Position numbers and translations under genes: made by a program. A model generated the notes under the pieces. That model was not told the origin of the DNA. It worked only from the letters and a program-made list of their open reading frames with translations, and made no database searches. DNA of 64,000 nt from Bacilli bacterium (GTDB taxonomy: Bacteria; Bacillota_I; Bacilli_A; RFN20; CAG-826), in the NCBI GenBank assembly GCA_017447165.1, contig JAFSOD010000004.1:243267-307266 (forward strand). The letters are read 5' to 3'. Below are positions 44,620 to 55,200 of the stretch, one piece after another; position 1 is the stretch's first letter; every line of letters begins with the position of its first letter.

Positions 44620-45414
44620 ATGGAAGAATTTATTCATTTTCTACAAGGTGAGATGGAAGTTCCAGGATTATTTTCTTGGTTCCATTTTGTGATGTTAATA
44701 CCAATTATTGAATTAACTATTTTTATCTCTATGTTTTTTAAAAACACTTCTGAGAAAGTGTATAAAAGGATTCTATTAATATTCTGGATTATTTTACTTG
44801 TACTAGAGTTATTTAAGCAGTTAATTAAGTCATTCCACTACGGCTCTCCTTCATACTGGGAATATAGTGTTAGAGACTTCCCATTTTCTATATGCTCCAT
44901 GATTTATTATTTCATTCCAATAATTCTCTTTATAAATAAAGAGAAACATCCTAAGATTGTGGACACTGCCGTGGGCTATCTAAGCTTTATATCTTTAACC
45001 ATGGGACTAGTAGTTTGTATATATACAAATATGGTGATGTCTAATCTCATATTTATAAATATCCAATCAATGATTCATCATGGATCACAAATAATACTAG
45101 GGGTATTTATCTATGTTTATAATAGGAAGACTATTTCTATTAAGACTGTATATAGAACTTTAATCGCGTTTTTAATTACCGCGGTGATCGCCATTATCAT
45201 TAATGTGAGCTTTTATCCTCACTTTATTAATATGTTCTTTATTACCCCAATGTATATCACTAATTTGCCAATTGGAAATATTGTACAAGAAAAGGCCGGC
45301 TACGCGACCTATTTAATCTTGTTCTTACATCTAATAGGAGGAATAACATTCCTTACTTATTTTGTAGAAACATCTATTTATAAGTTAGTTATAAAGAAAA
45401 AAGCATCAAGTTAA
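44620..45414 (+). CDS. YwaF/TIGR02206-like integral membrane protein
   Basis: 264 residues with about seven helices. FSWFHFVMLIPI, YSVRDFPFSICSM and SMIHHGSQIILG match the conserved segments of the YwaF-type family, whose function is unknown. TAAAAT (44606-44611) ends 8 nt before the ATG, with no ribosome binding site. A strong terminator includes the stop codon. Confidence 0.68.
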   Translation: MEEFIHFLQGEMEVPGLFSWFHFVMLIPIIELTIFISMFFKNTSEKVYKRILLIFWIILLVLELFKQLIKSFHYGSPSYWEYSVRDFPFSICSMIYYFIPIILFINKEKHPKIVDTAVGYLSFISLTMGLVVCIYTNMVMSNLIFINIQSMIHHGSQIILGVFIYVYNRKTISIKTVYRTLIAFLITAVIAIIINVSFYPHFINMFFITPMYITNLPIGNIVQEKAGYATYLILFLHLIGGITFLTYFVETSIYKLVIKKKASS

Positions 45415-45426
45415 TGATGCTTTATT
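45401..45426 (+). terminator. Terminator overlapping the stop codon of the YwaF-like gene
   Basis: AAGCATCA/TGATGCTT stem (45401-45408, 45415-45422), then ATTTTT. The TAA stop is in the loop. Confidence 0.85.
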
Positions 45427-45478
45427 TTTAAAGGTTCTTTAAATTCGTTAGCGTTTAATTGAAAGAAAAATCTTAAGA

Positions 45479-47179
45479 TTACCCAATTAACACATAATGT
45501 AATTTAGCAGATCCATCATATGACACTTGGAAATATAGATCTCCTTCATATCCTTCTGAAATAGAGGTAATCGTGTTCCCATTTTCATCATTAAAGGTGA
45601 TAGATAATCCGGTTTTATCTAATTCTTGTAACTGGGAGATATTACTAGTAGTTAATAAGTGATCAATTTGATAGTCTTTGTACTCTAATTGGAAATTAGA
45701 TTTCTTGATATCCTTAACATTAATCTTATACCAACAACTCGCGGAATTATCAAAGTTCCTTAAATAAATGCCATCACTATTGTTAATAGAGTTAACTTCT
45801 AATACAGGGACAGCATTTTTAAAGCTATAGCCATCATTACTTGAGTATTTTCTAGTTATGTGGTTATAGGTGTGATAGTTGCCACTAGCAAATGAGGCTG
45901 TGTATGTATCATATGATGAGCCATCTAATGTTACTGACATGATTTTATATTTGTTTTCAACATTTCTAAGAGGTAGTTCAATTTGCTCATTGAACGCATA
46001 TGTATGAAAACCAATATAACGATATAAGTTCTCTTGATAATATAACTTGTTATATAGCTCTGGAGACATTAAATCCCCTGGTAAAGCCACTGTTTCACTA
46101 GTCGTGTCGGTGATGAATACATAATAGCCATCTTTAACCGACACTTTGATATATAAATCTTTTTGATATTCATCACTCACTAAAGATGTCACTTCTTGAG
46201 TTAATTCTTCATCTAAATAGAATCCCAATACATCAACTTGATAATGTTCTTCCACATAACTTTTAATTGAGGCAAAATCAACATTACTTCCAATAGAGAT
46301 ATATTGATTAGTGAGCATACATCCTTGAACGATAAAGTTCACAACATTTTTACTTTCACTTTGAGATGGTAAATCTTCCGCTAAAAGTTCAGCTTTATAA
46401 TTGTTATATTTTGTTTCATCAAAAGATAGGGAATATGTAAATAACTGATTAATGTTATAGCTAGATGATTCTACTTCACCAGTGAATGATTTAAGTGACA
46501 TTTTAGAGTCAATTAAATATAGATACTCTTCATCAAATTCGATAGAGACATTACTCTCATAAGTGACACTAGGGTGTTCACCTTTCGGGGCGACATATCC
46601 TGCTCGAGAAACAATACATGTAAATTTATATTTACCACTAGTGGTGGAGAATCCATATCTAAAAGATAATGGGTCCATTTCCACATCTTGAGTGCCCGCC
46701 ATCATCATTATATACATAGAGGAATTATATTCTTCGTATTCTTTTAATAATGAAGGGGAATCCGCTAATACGAGATAGGATAAGAAACCGCCGCATTCTG
46801 TGTCATAGCTATGTTTATGTGCTTGTCTAGAATAGACACTTCTTTTCTTATAAGAAGAATTGCCTTTACAATATTCCATTCCAATTTTGGAATTTTCTAT
46901 TTCTGGAACAAAGACTGTCTTGCTATTAGATTTTTCACTTACTTTATAAAATCGACTTGTTTCTTTATCACAAGAACTATCATAAGCGTAACTAAAGTCA
47001 GTAGATCCTTCATTGCCACTTTCTAATAGATTAATAGTGAGTGGTCCTTCATAAGTCGCGATATTATTCATCATTGATCTAACTTTAGATAAATAATCCA
47101 CTTGAGGTGTATCACTACATCCACATGAGGATAATAAACCCACTACTCCAACTAGAGTTAAAATACCTTTTACTTTCAT
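45479..47179 (-). CDS. Lipoprotein, function unknown
   Basis: 566 residues. Lipoprotein signal MKVKGILTLVGVVGLLSSC with Cys19. The mature part is rich in Ser, Tyr and Asn and is beta-like throughout. No repeats or known domains were recognised. It has its own transcription unit, with two terminators in the upstream gap. Confidence 0.7.
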   Translation of the reverse strand: MKVKGILTLVGVVGLLSSCGCSDTPQVDYLSKVRSMMNNIATYEGPLTINLLESGNEGSTDFSYAYDSSCDKETSRFYKVSEKSNSKTVFVPEIENSKIGMEYCKGNSSYKKRSVYSRQAHKHSYDTECGGFLSYLVLADSPSLLKEYEEYNSSMYIMMMAGTQDVEMDPLSFRYGFSTTSGKYKFTCIVSRAGYVAPKGEHPSVTYESNVSIEFDEEYLYLIDSKMSLKSFTGEVESSSYNINQLFTYSLSFDETKYNNYKAELLAEDLPSQSESKNVVNFIVQGCMLTNQYISIGSNVDFASIKSYVEEHYQVDVLGFYLDEELTQEVTSLVSDEYQKDLYIKVSVKDGYYVFITDTTSETVALPGDLMSPELYNKLYYQENLYRYIGFHTYAFNEQIELPLRNVENKYKIMSVTLDGSSYDTYTASFASGNYHTYNHITRKYSSNDGYSFKNAVPVLEVNSINNSDGIYLRNFDNSASCWYKINVKDIKKSNFQLEYKDYQIDHLLTTSNISQLQELDKTGLSITFNDENGNTITSISEGYEGDLYFQVSYDGSAKLHYVLIG

Positions 47180-47214
47180 ATCTATAAGCCCCTCTTTATT
47201 TTCACTATATACGT

Positions 47215-47241
47215 AAAAAAAGAAATAGCAAACACTATTTC
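47215..47241 (-). terminator. Minus-strand terminator
   Basis: GAAATAG/CTATTTC stem (47222-47228, 47235-47241), followed on the minus strand by seven T. It lies upstream of the lipoprotein gene. Confidence 0.65.
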
Positions 47242-47284
47242 CTTTTATATTTACTTTGTCAAATAACAGATTATAAATTTTTGC

Positions 47285-47307
47285 AAAAAAAGAACGATTG
47301 ACGTTCT
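47285..47307 (-). terminator. Terminator following the zinc-ribbon paralogue remnant
   Basis: AGAACG-ATTGA-CGTTCT with six T on the minus strand. It is the original terminator of the truncated gene at 47330-47410. Confidence 0.75.
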
Positions 47308-47329
47308 ATCATGTATTATGTGATTTTAC

Positions 47330-47410
47330 TTATTCGTATTCTGGTTCTCTTGGTCTAAGTCTAAGCATGCTGAGGACGATAATTTCTTCAGCGATAACAA
47401 TAAATGATTA
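47330..47410 (-). pseudogene. C-terminal remnant of a zinc-ribbon membrane protein paralogue
   Basis: The minus strand reads FIVIAEEIIVLSMLRLRPREPEYE then stop, close to FVVAEEVIVMTALRLEPRRY at the end of the gene at 49612. An in-frame stop lies just before it and no start codon is available. The rest of the gene has been deleted and queT's promoter region now adjoins it. Confidence 0.75.
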
Positions 47411-47431
47411 GAGTTATTTATCTACTTAGTC

Positions 47432-47437
47432 TATAAT
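47432..47437 (+). promoter_or_regulatory. -10 box of queT (near-leaderless)
   Basis: Perfect TATAAT. The predicted transcription start, about 47444, is 3 nt before the ATG. No preQ1 riboswitch is seen, although one often precedes queT in other Firmicutes. Confidence 0.5.
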
Positions 47438-47446
47438 ACCCCAGGT

Positions 47447-48019
47447 ATGGAAGAAAAAGTCTCATTCTGGAAAAAGTATTTCACAGTCAAGAACATCGCT
47501 CTTAACGGAATTATCGCGGGGCTATATGTCGCTTTAACTATTGCCTGTGGTCCACTTAGTTATGAGTTTATGCAGTTTAGATTTTCTGAACTCTTTAACT
47601 TATTCGTTTTCTTTAATCCAACCACTACTGTTGGTTTAACTCTTGGTTGTTTATTATCAAACTTAGCGTCCACTGTTGGTCCATGGGATATTCTATTAGG
47701 TACTGGCACTACTTTTGTGGCCTGTATCTTAATGATTATCTATTCCAAGTTATTTAAGAATTTATTCACTACTGGTTTTATCCCAGTTTTAGCTAACGCT
47801 GCCGTAGTTCCATTTACTATTTACTTATCTTGTATGGGTACAAGTGAATCATTCGTTTTAGAGCCAGTTATTTACTTCACAATGTTTGGCTGGGTGGCCC
47901 TTGGTGAGTTCGTTTGTATCATCGGAGTGGGCTATCCAATATTCATGGCATTAACCAAAACAAATCCAAGTTTCTATAAGCTCATTGGAGCGACAAGAAA
48001 TATGGACTTTAGATGGTAA
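47447..48019 (+). CDS. queT: QueT-family queuosine precursor transporter
   Basis: 190 residues with five to six hydrophobic helices. The segment AGLYVALTIACGPLSYEFMQ followed by FRFSELFNL and GLTLGCLLSN matches QueT, the substrate-binding S component of an ECF transporter for queuine/preQ1-type bases. The energising EcfA/T subunits are not in this window. There is no other queuosine gene nearby. Confidence 0.85.
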   Translation: MEEKVSFWKKYFTVKNIALNGIIAGLYVALTIACGPLSYEFMQFRFSELFNLFVFFNPTTTVGLTLGCLLSNLASTVGPWDILLGTGTTFVACILMIIYSKLFKNLFTTGFIPVLANAAVVPFTIYLSCMGTSESFVLEPVIYFTMFGWVALGEFVCIIGVGYPIFMALTKTNPSFYKLIGATRNMDFRW

Positions 48020-48069
48020 AATTCGCGCAAATCGCGTGTTTTTTACTACAAAAACAAATTATTTCTATT

Positions 48070-48100
48070 AAAAAGACCACATCGCTGTGGCCTATTTTTT
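48070..48100. terminator. Bidirectional terminator between queT and the lipase-like gene
   Basis: GACCACA-TCGC-TGTGGCC stem with T runs on both strands (TATTTTTT on plus, TCTTTTT on minus). A small CGCG hairpin with six T just after queT (48022-48042) may end queT first. Confidence 0.8.
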
Positions 48101-49475
48101 AATTTGAAGAACTACACAAATTCTTTAATAAGATGTAGTCAACTTCAGGGAAATGAACCTTTGCTGCACGCTTTAAAGCATCACTCATATTGCCACCACT
48201 AACGATTGGTAAAATGGCAAGGACATTAGTCATAGCAAGCTTATATACGACTGTACAATCTGCTAATAAAACATCGGGATCATAAGCATATCCTGCTAAA
48301 TCTAAAAACGGCATGATGAAGTTACAAATCGCTTCTGGAGAACCAAGTAAAGTTAAGATATTCTCCATTGCTCCTTCAATCATTAAAGCAAGTACTTCAG
48401 CAGGTACAGAGAAGATAATTGAGAACACTGTTTGTAAGGTGTGTTGAACTTTATCTACATAGTCTTGACGAGTATGGAAATATAACTCGGAATCACTATC
48501 AGTGCCTTCTCTACTTAAATAGGTGATAAGAGATTGAATTCCTTCTTGTTCAGTAGCGACTTTTCTCGAACTATCAGTTAAGTCGTTATAAGGAACAAAT
48601 TTAGGCATATCGATGTCTTTATCAAACGCGGTTAGTTTGTCATTTAAATCTTGAGAAGATGTATATAAGTCATAATCAACGCCGCATCTCGCTAAACCTA
48701 ATTCTGCTGGAGCGAAATAAGTAATAATGTCACCTGAATAAATAACATTGAAAACATTCTCATAAGGAATTGCGTTTTCAGCCGCTAATCCTTTAGGAGC
48801 TTCAAATGTATATACAAACATGTCTTCTTGTTCAATCTCTATTTCATCTCTAGATAAGATGTAGTGAGATAAGACATTAGCGATCGCTGCCCCTCTAGAA
48901 TAACCACTAATCCAGAGTTTATAGTTTTCATAACCCGCTAAATAAGTTTTTAAGGAACTATAAATATCATTAGCACGCATAGAGAACCCTAGATGATCTC
49001 CAGATTCTCCAACTAAGAAGTTATTTTTCCATTCTAAGCCATAATCATGTCCACAGACCACTAAAGATACTAAATCGAATTCTTCAATCTTTATATGGGC
49101 AAAAGCATAGCTTACTGTATCTTCAGTTTTAACAGTGACATAGTGAGTTTCCACATTATCAAACTCTGCTTGGCTATAGAAATCTTTAATTGTTTTTTCA
49201 GACTCAGACATTAAAGACTTACCACAAGAGAGTAAGGCTAAGTCTTTATTAAATACTTTTGCGTCTTCTTTAAAATATTCATCTTTATAGAAAAAGGAAC
49301 AAAGATACTTACTAGTTTTTGTAGAAGTCTCTTTTCTTAACGTTGGAGTGTACTCATATCTAATTTCTCCAGGAATTGGTTCTGGAGGAGTTGGTTCTGG
49401 TGGTTCTGGAGTAGGAGTTTCTCCACAAGCCGCTAGTAATAATATAGGTAACATCAATAAAATTGCTTTCTTCAT
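48099..49475 (-). CDS. Lipoprotein with lipase class 3-like alpha/beta hydrolase domain
   Basis: 458 residues from the ATG at 49475, which GAGGTGA precedes; the in-frame GTG at 49484 is part of that site. Lipobox LLAAC (Cys17) is followed by a Pro/Glu linker. The hydrolase core has the nucleophile elbow GYSRGAA (Ser193), preceded by a VVCGHDYGLEWKNN strand. C-terminal part helical. Predicted lipid or ester hydrolysis at the cell surface; the rest of the triad is not assigned. Confidence 0.75.
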   Translation of the reverse strand: MKKAILLMLPILLLAACGETPTPEPPEPTPPEPIPGEIRYEYTPTLRKETSTKTSKYLCSFFYKDEYFKEDAKVFNKDLALLSCGKSLMSESEKTIKDFYSQAEFDNVETHYVTVKTEDTVSYAFAHIKIEEFDLVSLVVCGHDYGLEWKNNFLVGESGDHLGFSMRANDIYSSLKTYLAGYENYKLWISGYSRGAAIANVLSHYILSRDEIEIEQEDMFVYTFEAPKGLAAENAIPYENVFNVIYSGDIITYFAPAELGLARCGVDYDLYTSSQDLNDKLTAFDKDIDMPKFVPYNDLTDSSRKVATEQEGIQSLITYLSREGTDSDSELYFHTRQDYVDKVQHTLQTVFSIIFSVPAEVLALMIEGAMENILTLLGSPEAICNFIMPFLDLAGYAYDPDVLLADCTVVYKLAMTNVLAILPIVSGGNMSDALKRAAKVHFPEVDYILLKNLCSSSN

Positions 49476-49564
49476 ATTGCTCACCTCAAAATAATCTTAG
49501 TCAATTTTTCGTAATTATTCAAATCAACTTTGTTGCATATGCTACAAACTTGTTTTTAGGCATA

Positions 49565-49590
49565 TAAAAGGACCACTATGAAAGTGGCCC
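49565..49590 (-). terminator. Terminator of the zinc-ribbon membrane protein gene
   Basis: GGACCACT/AAGTGGCCC stem (49570-49590) with TTTT on the minus strand, 22 nt past the stop. Confidence 0.78.
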
Positions 49591-49611
49591 ATGTATTTAA
49601 TTGATTATGAA

Positions 49612-50376
49612 TTAGTATCTCCTTGGTTCTAAGCGAAGAGCGGTCATAACGATCACTTCTTCCGCAACGACAAAGCTCATCATGAAGAACATTAATACGA
49701 CTGTACCAATAGCTCCACCACCAAGAGAAACGTCACTATATTTAGTAGTTCCCGCAAAAGCATTAGTGCATAAGATCATCACGATAGAAACTAATAATAT
49801 AGAAGGCATTAAGATTAACCATAATAATGATTTCTTCTTTCTTTTCGCAACTTTCATTGTTCCTTCTTTAGCGTTAAAGAACTTAATATCATCGATAATT
49901 CTTGGAACAGATAAGCCAATCATCGCTAAAACCCCTAAGAAGCCTAATAATGGTCCAACACAAGTGGCTCCCCCTAAGTAAGCAATATTTCCACTGAAAT
50001 AGAACGCTAACTTATATCCAGAATGAGTTGTGTAGTTTTCAATAGACATGAAACTACCGATATAAGTTAATAAACAAATAAGAGCGAACAATCCTGTAGT
50101 TCCAGAAAACGCCATCATCAAGATTTTAAACACTAAAGCGTATTGTCTTGGTTTTCTCGCTCTAGGAGCGTGATTAGCATCGTAATATGGACGATCATCA
50201 TCGTCATATCTTGGTTTTGGTCTTTCTTCATACTCTGGCTCTGGTTCTTGTAAAACCTCCTTCGGAGCTGCAGGTTTAGCTTCTTCTTCAGGCCAAGTAA
50301 ACTTCTCACCACACTCTGGGCAGAATTTCACCTTTCCTTCAAATTGTGTTCCACATTTTGGGCAAACGTATTTCAT
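49612..50376 (-). CDS. Zinc-ribbon membrane protein
   Basis: 254 residues. An N-terminal zinc ribbon (Cys5, Cys8, Cys19, Cys22: CPKC and CPEC) is followed by a Pro/Glu/Tyr-rich linker and four hydrophobic helices. The C-terminal tail FVVAEEVIVMTALRLEP is shared with a remnant at 47.3 kb. Function unknown. A good GGAGG site precedes the ATG. Confidence 0.75.
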   Translation of the reverse strand: MKYVCPKCGTQFEGKVKFCPECGEKFTWPEEEAKPAAPKEVLQEPEPEYEERPKPRYDDDDRPYYDANHAPRARKPRQYALVFKILMMAFSGTTGLFALICLLTYIGSFMSIENYTTHSGYKLAFYFSGNIAYLGGATCVGPLLGFLGVLAMIGLSVPRIIDDIKFFNAKEGTMKVAKRKKKSLLWLILMPSILLVSIVMILCTNAFAGTTKYSDVSLGGGAIGTVVLMFFMMSFVVAEEVIVMTALRLEPRRY

Positions 50377-50407
50377 AATTTATATCCTCCTTAAAATTAG
50401 AACCTAA

Positions 50408-50899
50408 TTAATAATTTAAATAAGCTGGCATGTAGGCAAACGACACTGCATGTACTGTAGTACCATCAACCGTGCCACTATTTCCCAAGCACTGGATTTT
50501 TAACTGGTTAGTACTATCAACAGCGGTATAGATAGTGATGCCAGAATATACTTGGCTAGTCACAGTGTAATTCATATATGTAGAACAATATGAGCTAAAT
50601 CCGCTAGCAGCAGATTCTACTTCTGAAGCACTATTTAGATACGCGGCCACATGGAAAATATCAGTGGTGCCACCATCTTTAGAAATCATGTAGATGTAAC
50701 TAGTACCTCCAGTATAGTATGGAAATTCAACATCAGACGTTAAGAAAGTATCTAAATATGCTTGTAGTTCATTAAGAGGAAAAGTTGAAGATGTCTTGAC
50801 CCCATCTTGATTATTTCCACCAGGACCTAAAGTTTCACCATCTCCCCCACAGCTAGACAAAAGCATTAAAGGTATAAACAAAAGGAATCTAGCTTTCAC
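50408..50899 (-). CDS. Small lipoprotein, function unknown
   Basis: 163 residues from GTG at 50899. GGGGGAGGT lies 5-6 nt upstream and belongs to the longer frame starting at 50917, which is therefore rejected. Lipobox LLSSC (Cys17), then a Gly/Asp-rich linker and a small beta-rich domain. It lies 31 nt before the zinc-ribbon gene and is likely co-transcribed. Confidence 0.7.
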   Translation of the reverse strand: MKARFLLFIPLMLLSSCGGDGETLGPGGNNQDGVKTSSTFPLNELQAYLDTFLTSDVEFPYYTGGTSYIYMISKDGGTTDIFHVAAYLNSASEVESAASGFSSYCSTYMNYTVTSQVYSGITIYTAVDSTNQLKIQCLGNSGTVDGTTVHAVSFAYMPAYLNY

Positions 50900-51072
50900 G
50901 GTTTTAACCTCCCCCACGTTATGCGTGCCTATATGTTAAGTATAGATATAAGAAGAAGAAGAAGAAGCAAGCATATCATCCTTTGGAGTGCTAGCAGGCG
51001 ACTTTTTTGAGTGATATTATTAACCTATATTTATACTGATTACATCATACTATTTTGTTTTGTTTGAGCATG

Positions 51073-51098
51073 AAAAAAGGACCACTAAAAAGTGGCCC
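51073..51098 (-). terminator. Terminator of the MscS-type gene
   Basis: GGACCACT/AGTGGCCC stem (51079-51086, 51091-51098), followed on the minus strand by six T. Confidence 0.85.
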
Positions 51099-51119
51099 AT
51101 ATATTGTTAGAGGCATTAA

Positions 51120-52199
51120 TTATTTCTTAATATCAATATCTTTAGAAAGTTCTTTTTGTTCTTCGGTGAATTCTTCAGCCTTTTTAATAGTCTTTTGAGT
51201 GACTGTTTGATGGACATCATCTTCACCTTTATGAATAACAATTTGTGGGAATGGAATTCCGATATTATTGTTATCGAACATAATCTTGAGCTCTCTATTT
51301 AAGTCACGTTGAACTTGATAGATATCACTTTCTTTACATTTAGCAACAAAGAGCAAATCAACGGAGCTAGCCCCTAATTCGGCAACACCTTTATAGAAAG
51401 GACCTTCCACAATACCTGGAATCTTCTTTCCGATAGATTCGATGTTATCAGCGATAACAGCCTCAATGTTTTCAATACGGTCTTCGTATTTAGTAGAGAT
51501 ATAACATTTAGCGATAGAGAGTTCTTTAGTTTGGTTAATAATCGAACGAATATCACTATTGTTAACAATCTTAACGTTTCCACCAGCGTCGATTAATTTT
51601 GTGGTTCTCACTTCAATTGCTTGAATCTCACCTCTCCAACCATCAAGGATGACGATATCGCCAACTTGATAGTCACCTTCAAAGACAATGAAGATACCCG
51701 CTAAAATATCAGCGACAAGAGATTGTGAACCAAGACCTATGATAAGAGCAACGATACCAGCGCCAGCCGCGGAGAATTCGCTTCTTAATCCACAAGCGGA
51801 GAGAATCATGAAGATCGCTCCAATAACCACGACCCATTTTAAGAAGTTCACAACTAAGATGAAGATTGTTGTAGTTTTTTGGCTACCAATTTTTCTAACT
51901 TTACCAAGGTAATGTAAGACAATACCAATAGTGATTGCAATGCCGAGAATGACGATACATCTTAAGAACCCTGGAACACCTTCAGAGAAGAGAGTTTGAA
52001 GAGCAGCGTTATCAGACACTATTTGTGCAAACATTGGTTGATAATCCCACACTAAAGCTTTAGTTACTGGATCAATATGGCTAACACCATAAATCTCTTT
52101 CCAGAATACAAAGATAACAATAACCCCAACCATTAAGATTCCATATAGAACCCATGGGATAATCTTACCTGCTTTAATTTTTCCTTTTTCTTTTTTCAT
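51120..52199 (-). CDS. MscS-family mechanosensitive channel
   Basis: 359 residues. About four N-terminal helices precede the pore helix (AAGAGIVALIIGLGSQSLV, the Gly/Ala-packed TM3). The beta domain follows (VGDIVILDGWRGEIQAIEVRTTKL) and then a cytoplasmic vestibule. The C-terminal tail is charged. It opens on membrane tension to release solutes during hypo-osmotic shock. Gene in its own unit with AGGTAAT upstream of the ATG. Confidence 0.9.
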   Translation of the reverse strand: MKKEKGKIKAGKIIPWVLYGILMVGVIVIFVFWKEIYGVSHIDPVTKALVWDYQPMFAQIVSDNAALQTLFSEGVPGFLRCIVILGIAITIGIVLHYLGKVRKIGSQKTTTIFILVVNFLKWVVVIGAIFMILSACGLRSEFSAAGAGIVALIIGLGSQSLVADILAGIFIVFEGDYQVGDIVILDGWRGEIQAIEVRTTKLIDAGGNVKIVNNSDIRSIINQTKELSIAKCYISTKYEDRIENIEAVIADNIESIGKKIPGIVEGPFYKGVAELGASSVDLLFVAKCKESDIYQVQRDLNRELKIMFDNNNIGIPFPQIVIHKGEDDVHQTVTQKTIKKAEEFTEEQKELSKDIDIKK

Positions 52200-52233
52200 A
52201 ATTTATTACCTCCAAATTATGTATTAAATATTT

Positions 52234-55200
52234 TTATGCAAAGGTGAAGGATACACCTGTTTGAATAGATTTTTCTGCTTGTGTTGTGCCGTCATAATAA
52301 CTAATTACGACCTCAAACGTTTTACCTTCAAAAGCAGCTTTTAAAGTAGCGTAATCAGAAATAGTAGAACCAGTGCTCATCGCTGGACTTGTCATGTCAA
52401 TAGTTGGATAATTCTCAAAGTTAAAGTCATAACTATAAACTAAAGATGTATCACTAGTGTCAACAAACTTTATTTGTGGGCCTGTTGGAGTTTGTAATGG
52501 AGCTACATAGGCAAGAGAGAATTGCACACTAGTGGAATCTTGGCTTAATTCTGTATTTAATAAACTGCCACCATAAACAATGTTGGTATCAGCTTCTTTG
52601 ATATATACTGGGTCATTTGGATCACTTTCCCAAAGTGGATTTGATTGATCATCAAAATGATAAATCTTAATATCAAATGCAGCCCCGTCTGTTCCTCCAT
52701 TTTGAATATAAGTAATAACACTACTAACATCATTACCACTATAAGTTAAGTTTTGATAATTTTCTTCTTTGCTTGCTCCAGCAGAAATAGAAGGTGTAAC
52801 TCCATCAGTTGGACAAAGTTCAACATAGAAGCTCATAAATTTATCATAATCATCAGTGTAAAGAAGTTGGACTGGTAAAGTGAAGTCGCCAGTAGAAGCG
52901 TCTGTTGCAATTAAGTAGTCACTATTTAAACCATTAATTACACCTTCAGGATCAGTATCGGTAAATGTAATATCATCATGATAAATCTCTACTTGGGTAG
53001 CTAAAATCTCATATGAGCCAATTTCACCAAATTCAAAATCATAATCTATTTCTCCACCATCTTCAGTATATGGAAGGGTGATGGTTTGTTCAGTGGTGAC
53101 TGATTCTAACGAGATTGGTGCTGTACCTAAAGCATATTTATCAGCAGATGTATAAACATCATCATAGAATTGAATTGATAAATTGTCATATTGAGGATTA
53201 CTTGGATCATCCACAAAGTCTAAAGTGATATTGAATTGATGTGAATAGAAGCTAACTTCAGTAGGAATAGTAGCACTATTAAATGCTACTTTGTCTGTTT
53301 CAATTGTGGTTGAACTACCAACAACTTGAGAATTTCTAACTAAAGCAAGAGTATAAGTTGTTTCTGGAGTCAAATTACTCGCAGTAGCAGCACCAATTAA
53401 ATTATCACTAGTTTCTGATTCTGGATTAAGCGAGGATATTGTCAAAATATCAACAAGCGAGTCATCTTTTTTGACTTGAATTGATAGACTATTAATAGCC
53501 GCATCTGGGTCAGTATCGTAATCTAAATATGTTTTGCTAATGTTAAAGCTAATAGACGCTGTACTTGGAGTGGATTCAATTACTCCCCATGAGAATCCAG
53601 GATTTACACCTGAAGTGATAAATTCAGCGCTACCTAATAATTCAGGATCTTCATTATCCGGGAGATAATATACAGATAAAACGTATGTGGTGCCTGGAGT
53701 TAAATTACCAATTTCGCCTGAAGGGGCAATAACATACTCGGCATATGTTGATAAGGAAGCAAACCTATGTGTAGTTGGTGTTCCACCATCTTTTTCGACA
53801 ACACTTATAGATAAATGACTAATCACATCTGGAGTTTCTTCATCAGAAATATAGCCGATGTAAGATGCTCTCATTGAGATGGTAAAATTAGTGGATGTAT
53901 CTGACACGTCAGCGGATGGATTCTTTTGGAATTTAAATTCGTGGAATGTGTTAAACGATGTTGTGCCTAATGAAATTACTTCATTTTCTGTTGATAAGGA
54001 GATTTCTAACTCATATTCAGTGTTTGGAGTTAAACCACTAAACGAACCAGTACCTCTAACTGTGTTATCATCTACTTCTACAAAACTTTCAGCCCATGAA
54101 GAATCGTAATAAGCTCCGTCGGTAGACCTTACTTCGTATTGAACAGCAGGTACGTGAGTTGGATCATAATCAATATCTGCTTTATCAACTGTAAAGCTGA
54201 AAGCAACAGTATCTCTACCTGCCTCAACCTCTTCAAAAACAACTGAAGCAGTTCTTTCTAAAGTAGTAAAGGTTGCAGAACCTAATAAATTAGTTTCATC
54301 ATCTAAATAGATATCAATTGTGTATGTGGTTTCTGGGTTTAATCCACTGAAGTCTCCAAAAATCGTAACTCGCTTATCATCAATCATTTCATAACTGCTT
54401 AATGTTAATCTATCGTAGAATTGATCATCATCAACAATTGTTGCAAAGACATTTGGCATCGCAGGAGCATCAGGATTATATCCAAGATCCGATAAGTTAG
54501 CCTCAAAAGAGAAGCTCACGCTATTATATGTAACATCAAGAGGATTAAAGACAATCTTCTGTGCAAATGTCAAGGTTGTAAATGTTCTAAAAGCTAAATC
54601 AGTATATGTAGTAACTGGTTCTTGTTCCATAAAAGTGGTTTCCTCAAGCTGAACTGTTAAAGCATAACTGGTCCCTGCTGATAATCCATCAACATAAGAA
54701 TAGAAAATCAAAGTTGATTCATCATATTTCTCATATTGAACAGGCTCTGAATAATCAAAGCCATCACTATTTTTGACTGAAACAATTACTTGTTTTCTTG
54801 ATTCAACAGGTTCTTCATAGCTAAGAAGCATATTAGAAGGTAACGAGAAAGAACAATCAATGCTATTAGTGGTAACTTCACTAGATAAGAAAGTTACTAA
54901 ATCTGTTGATTGAGCACCAAAAACATTAACTCCAACAATGGTGCCAATAGCCGCAACAGAAACAGTAGCGGCGGCAACAATTCCTCCTAAAGCACCAGAG
55001 GCACCTGCACTAGAGGCTGCGGCGGTACTACTAGCAGTAGAGCTACTTGCAGCACTACTAGAAGAGGAACTACTTTCTAAGGCTTCAGATTCTTGTTTCT
55101 CTTTCTTCTTTTCTTTTTCCCTAGTGGATTTTAAAAGATTGTCCTCTACTTTATCATTAATTGTAGAGTTGTCGTTTAATTCATCTTTAATTGGATTTTT

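Noticed and set aside
47411-47446. preQ1 riboswitch before queT
   Set aside because: The space between the TATAAT box and the ATG is only 9 nt and no preQ1 consensus is present.
50900-50917. GTG start for the small lipoprotein at 50917
   Set aside because: The first codons encode the GGGGGAGG ribosome binding site. The GTG at 50899 fits the site and the signal peptide.
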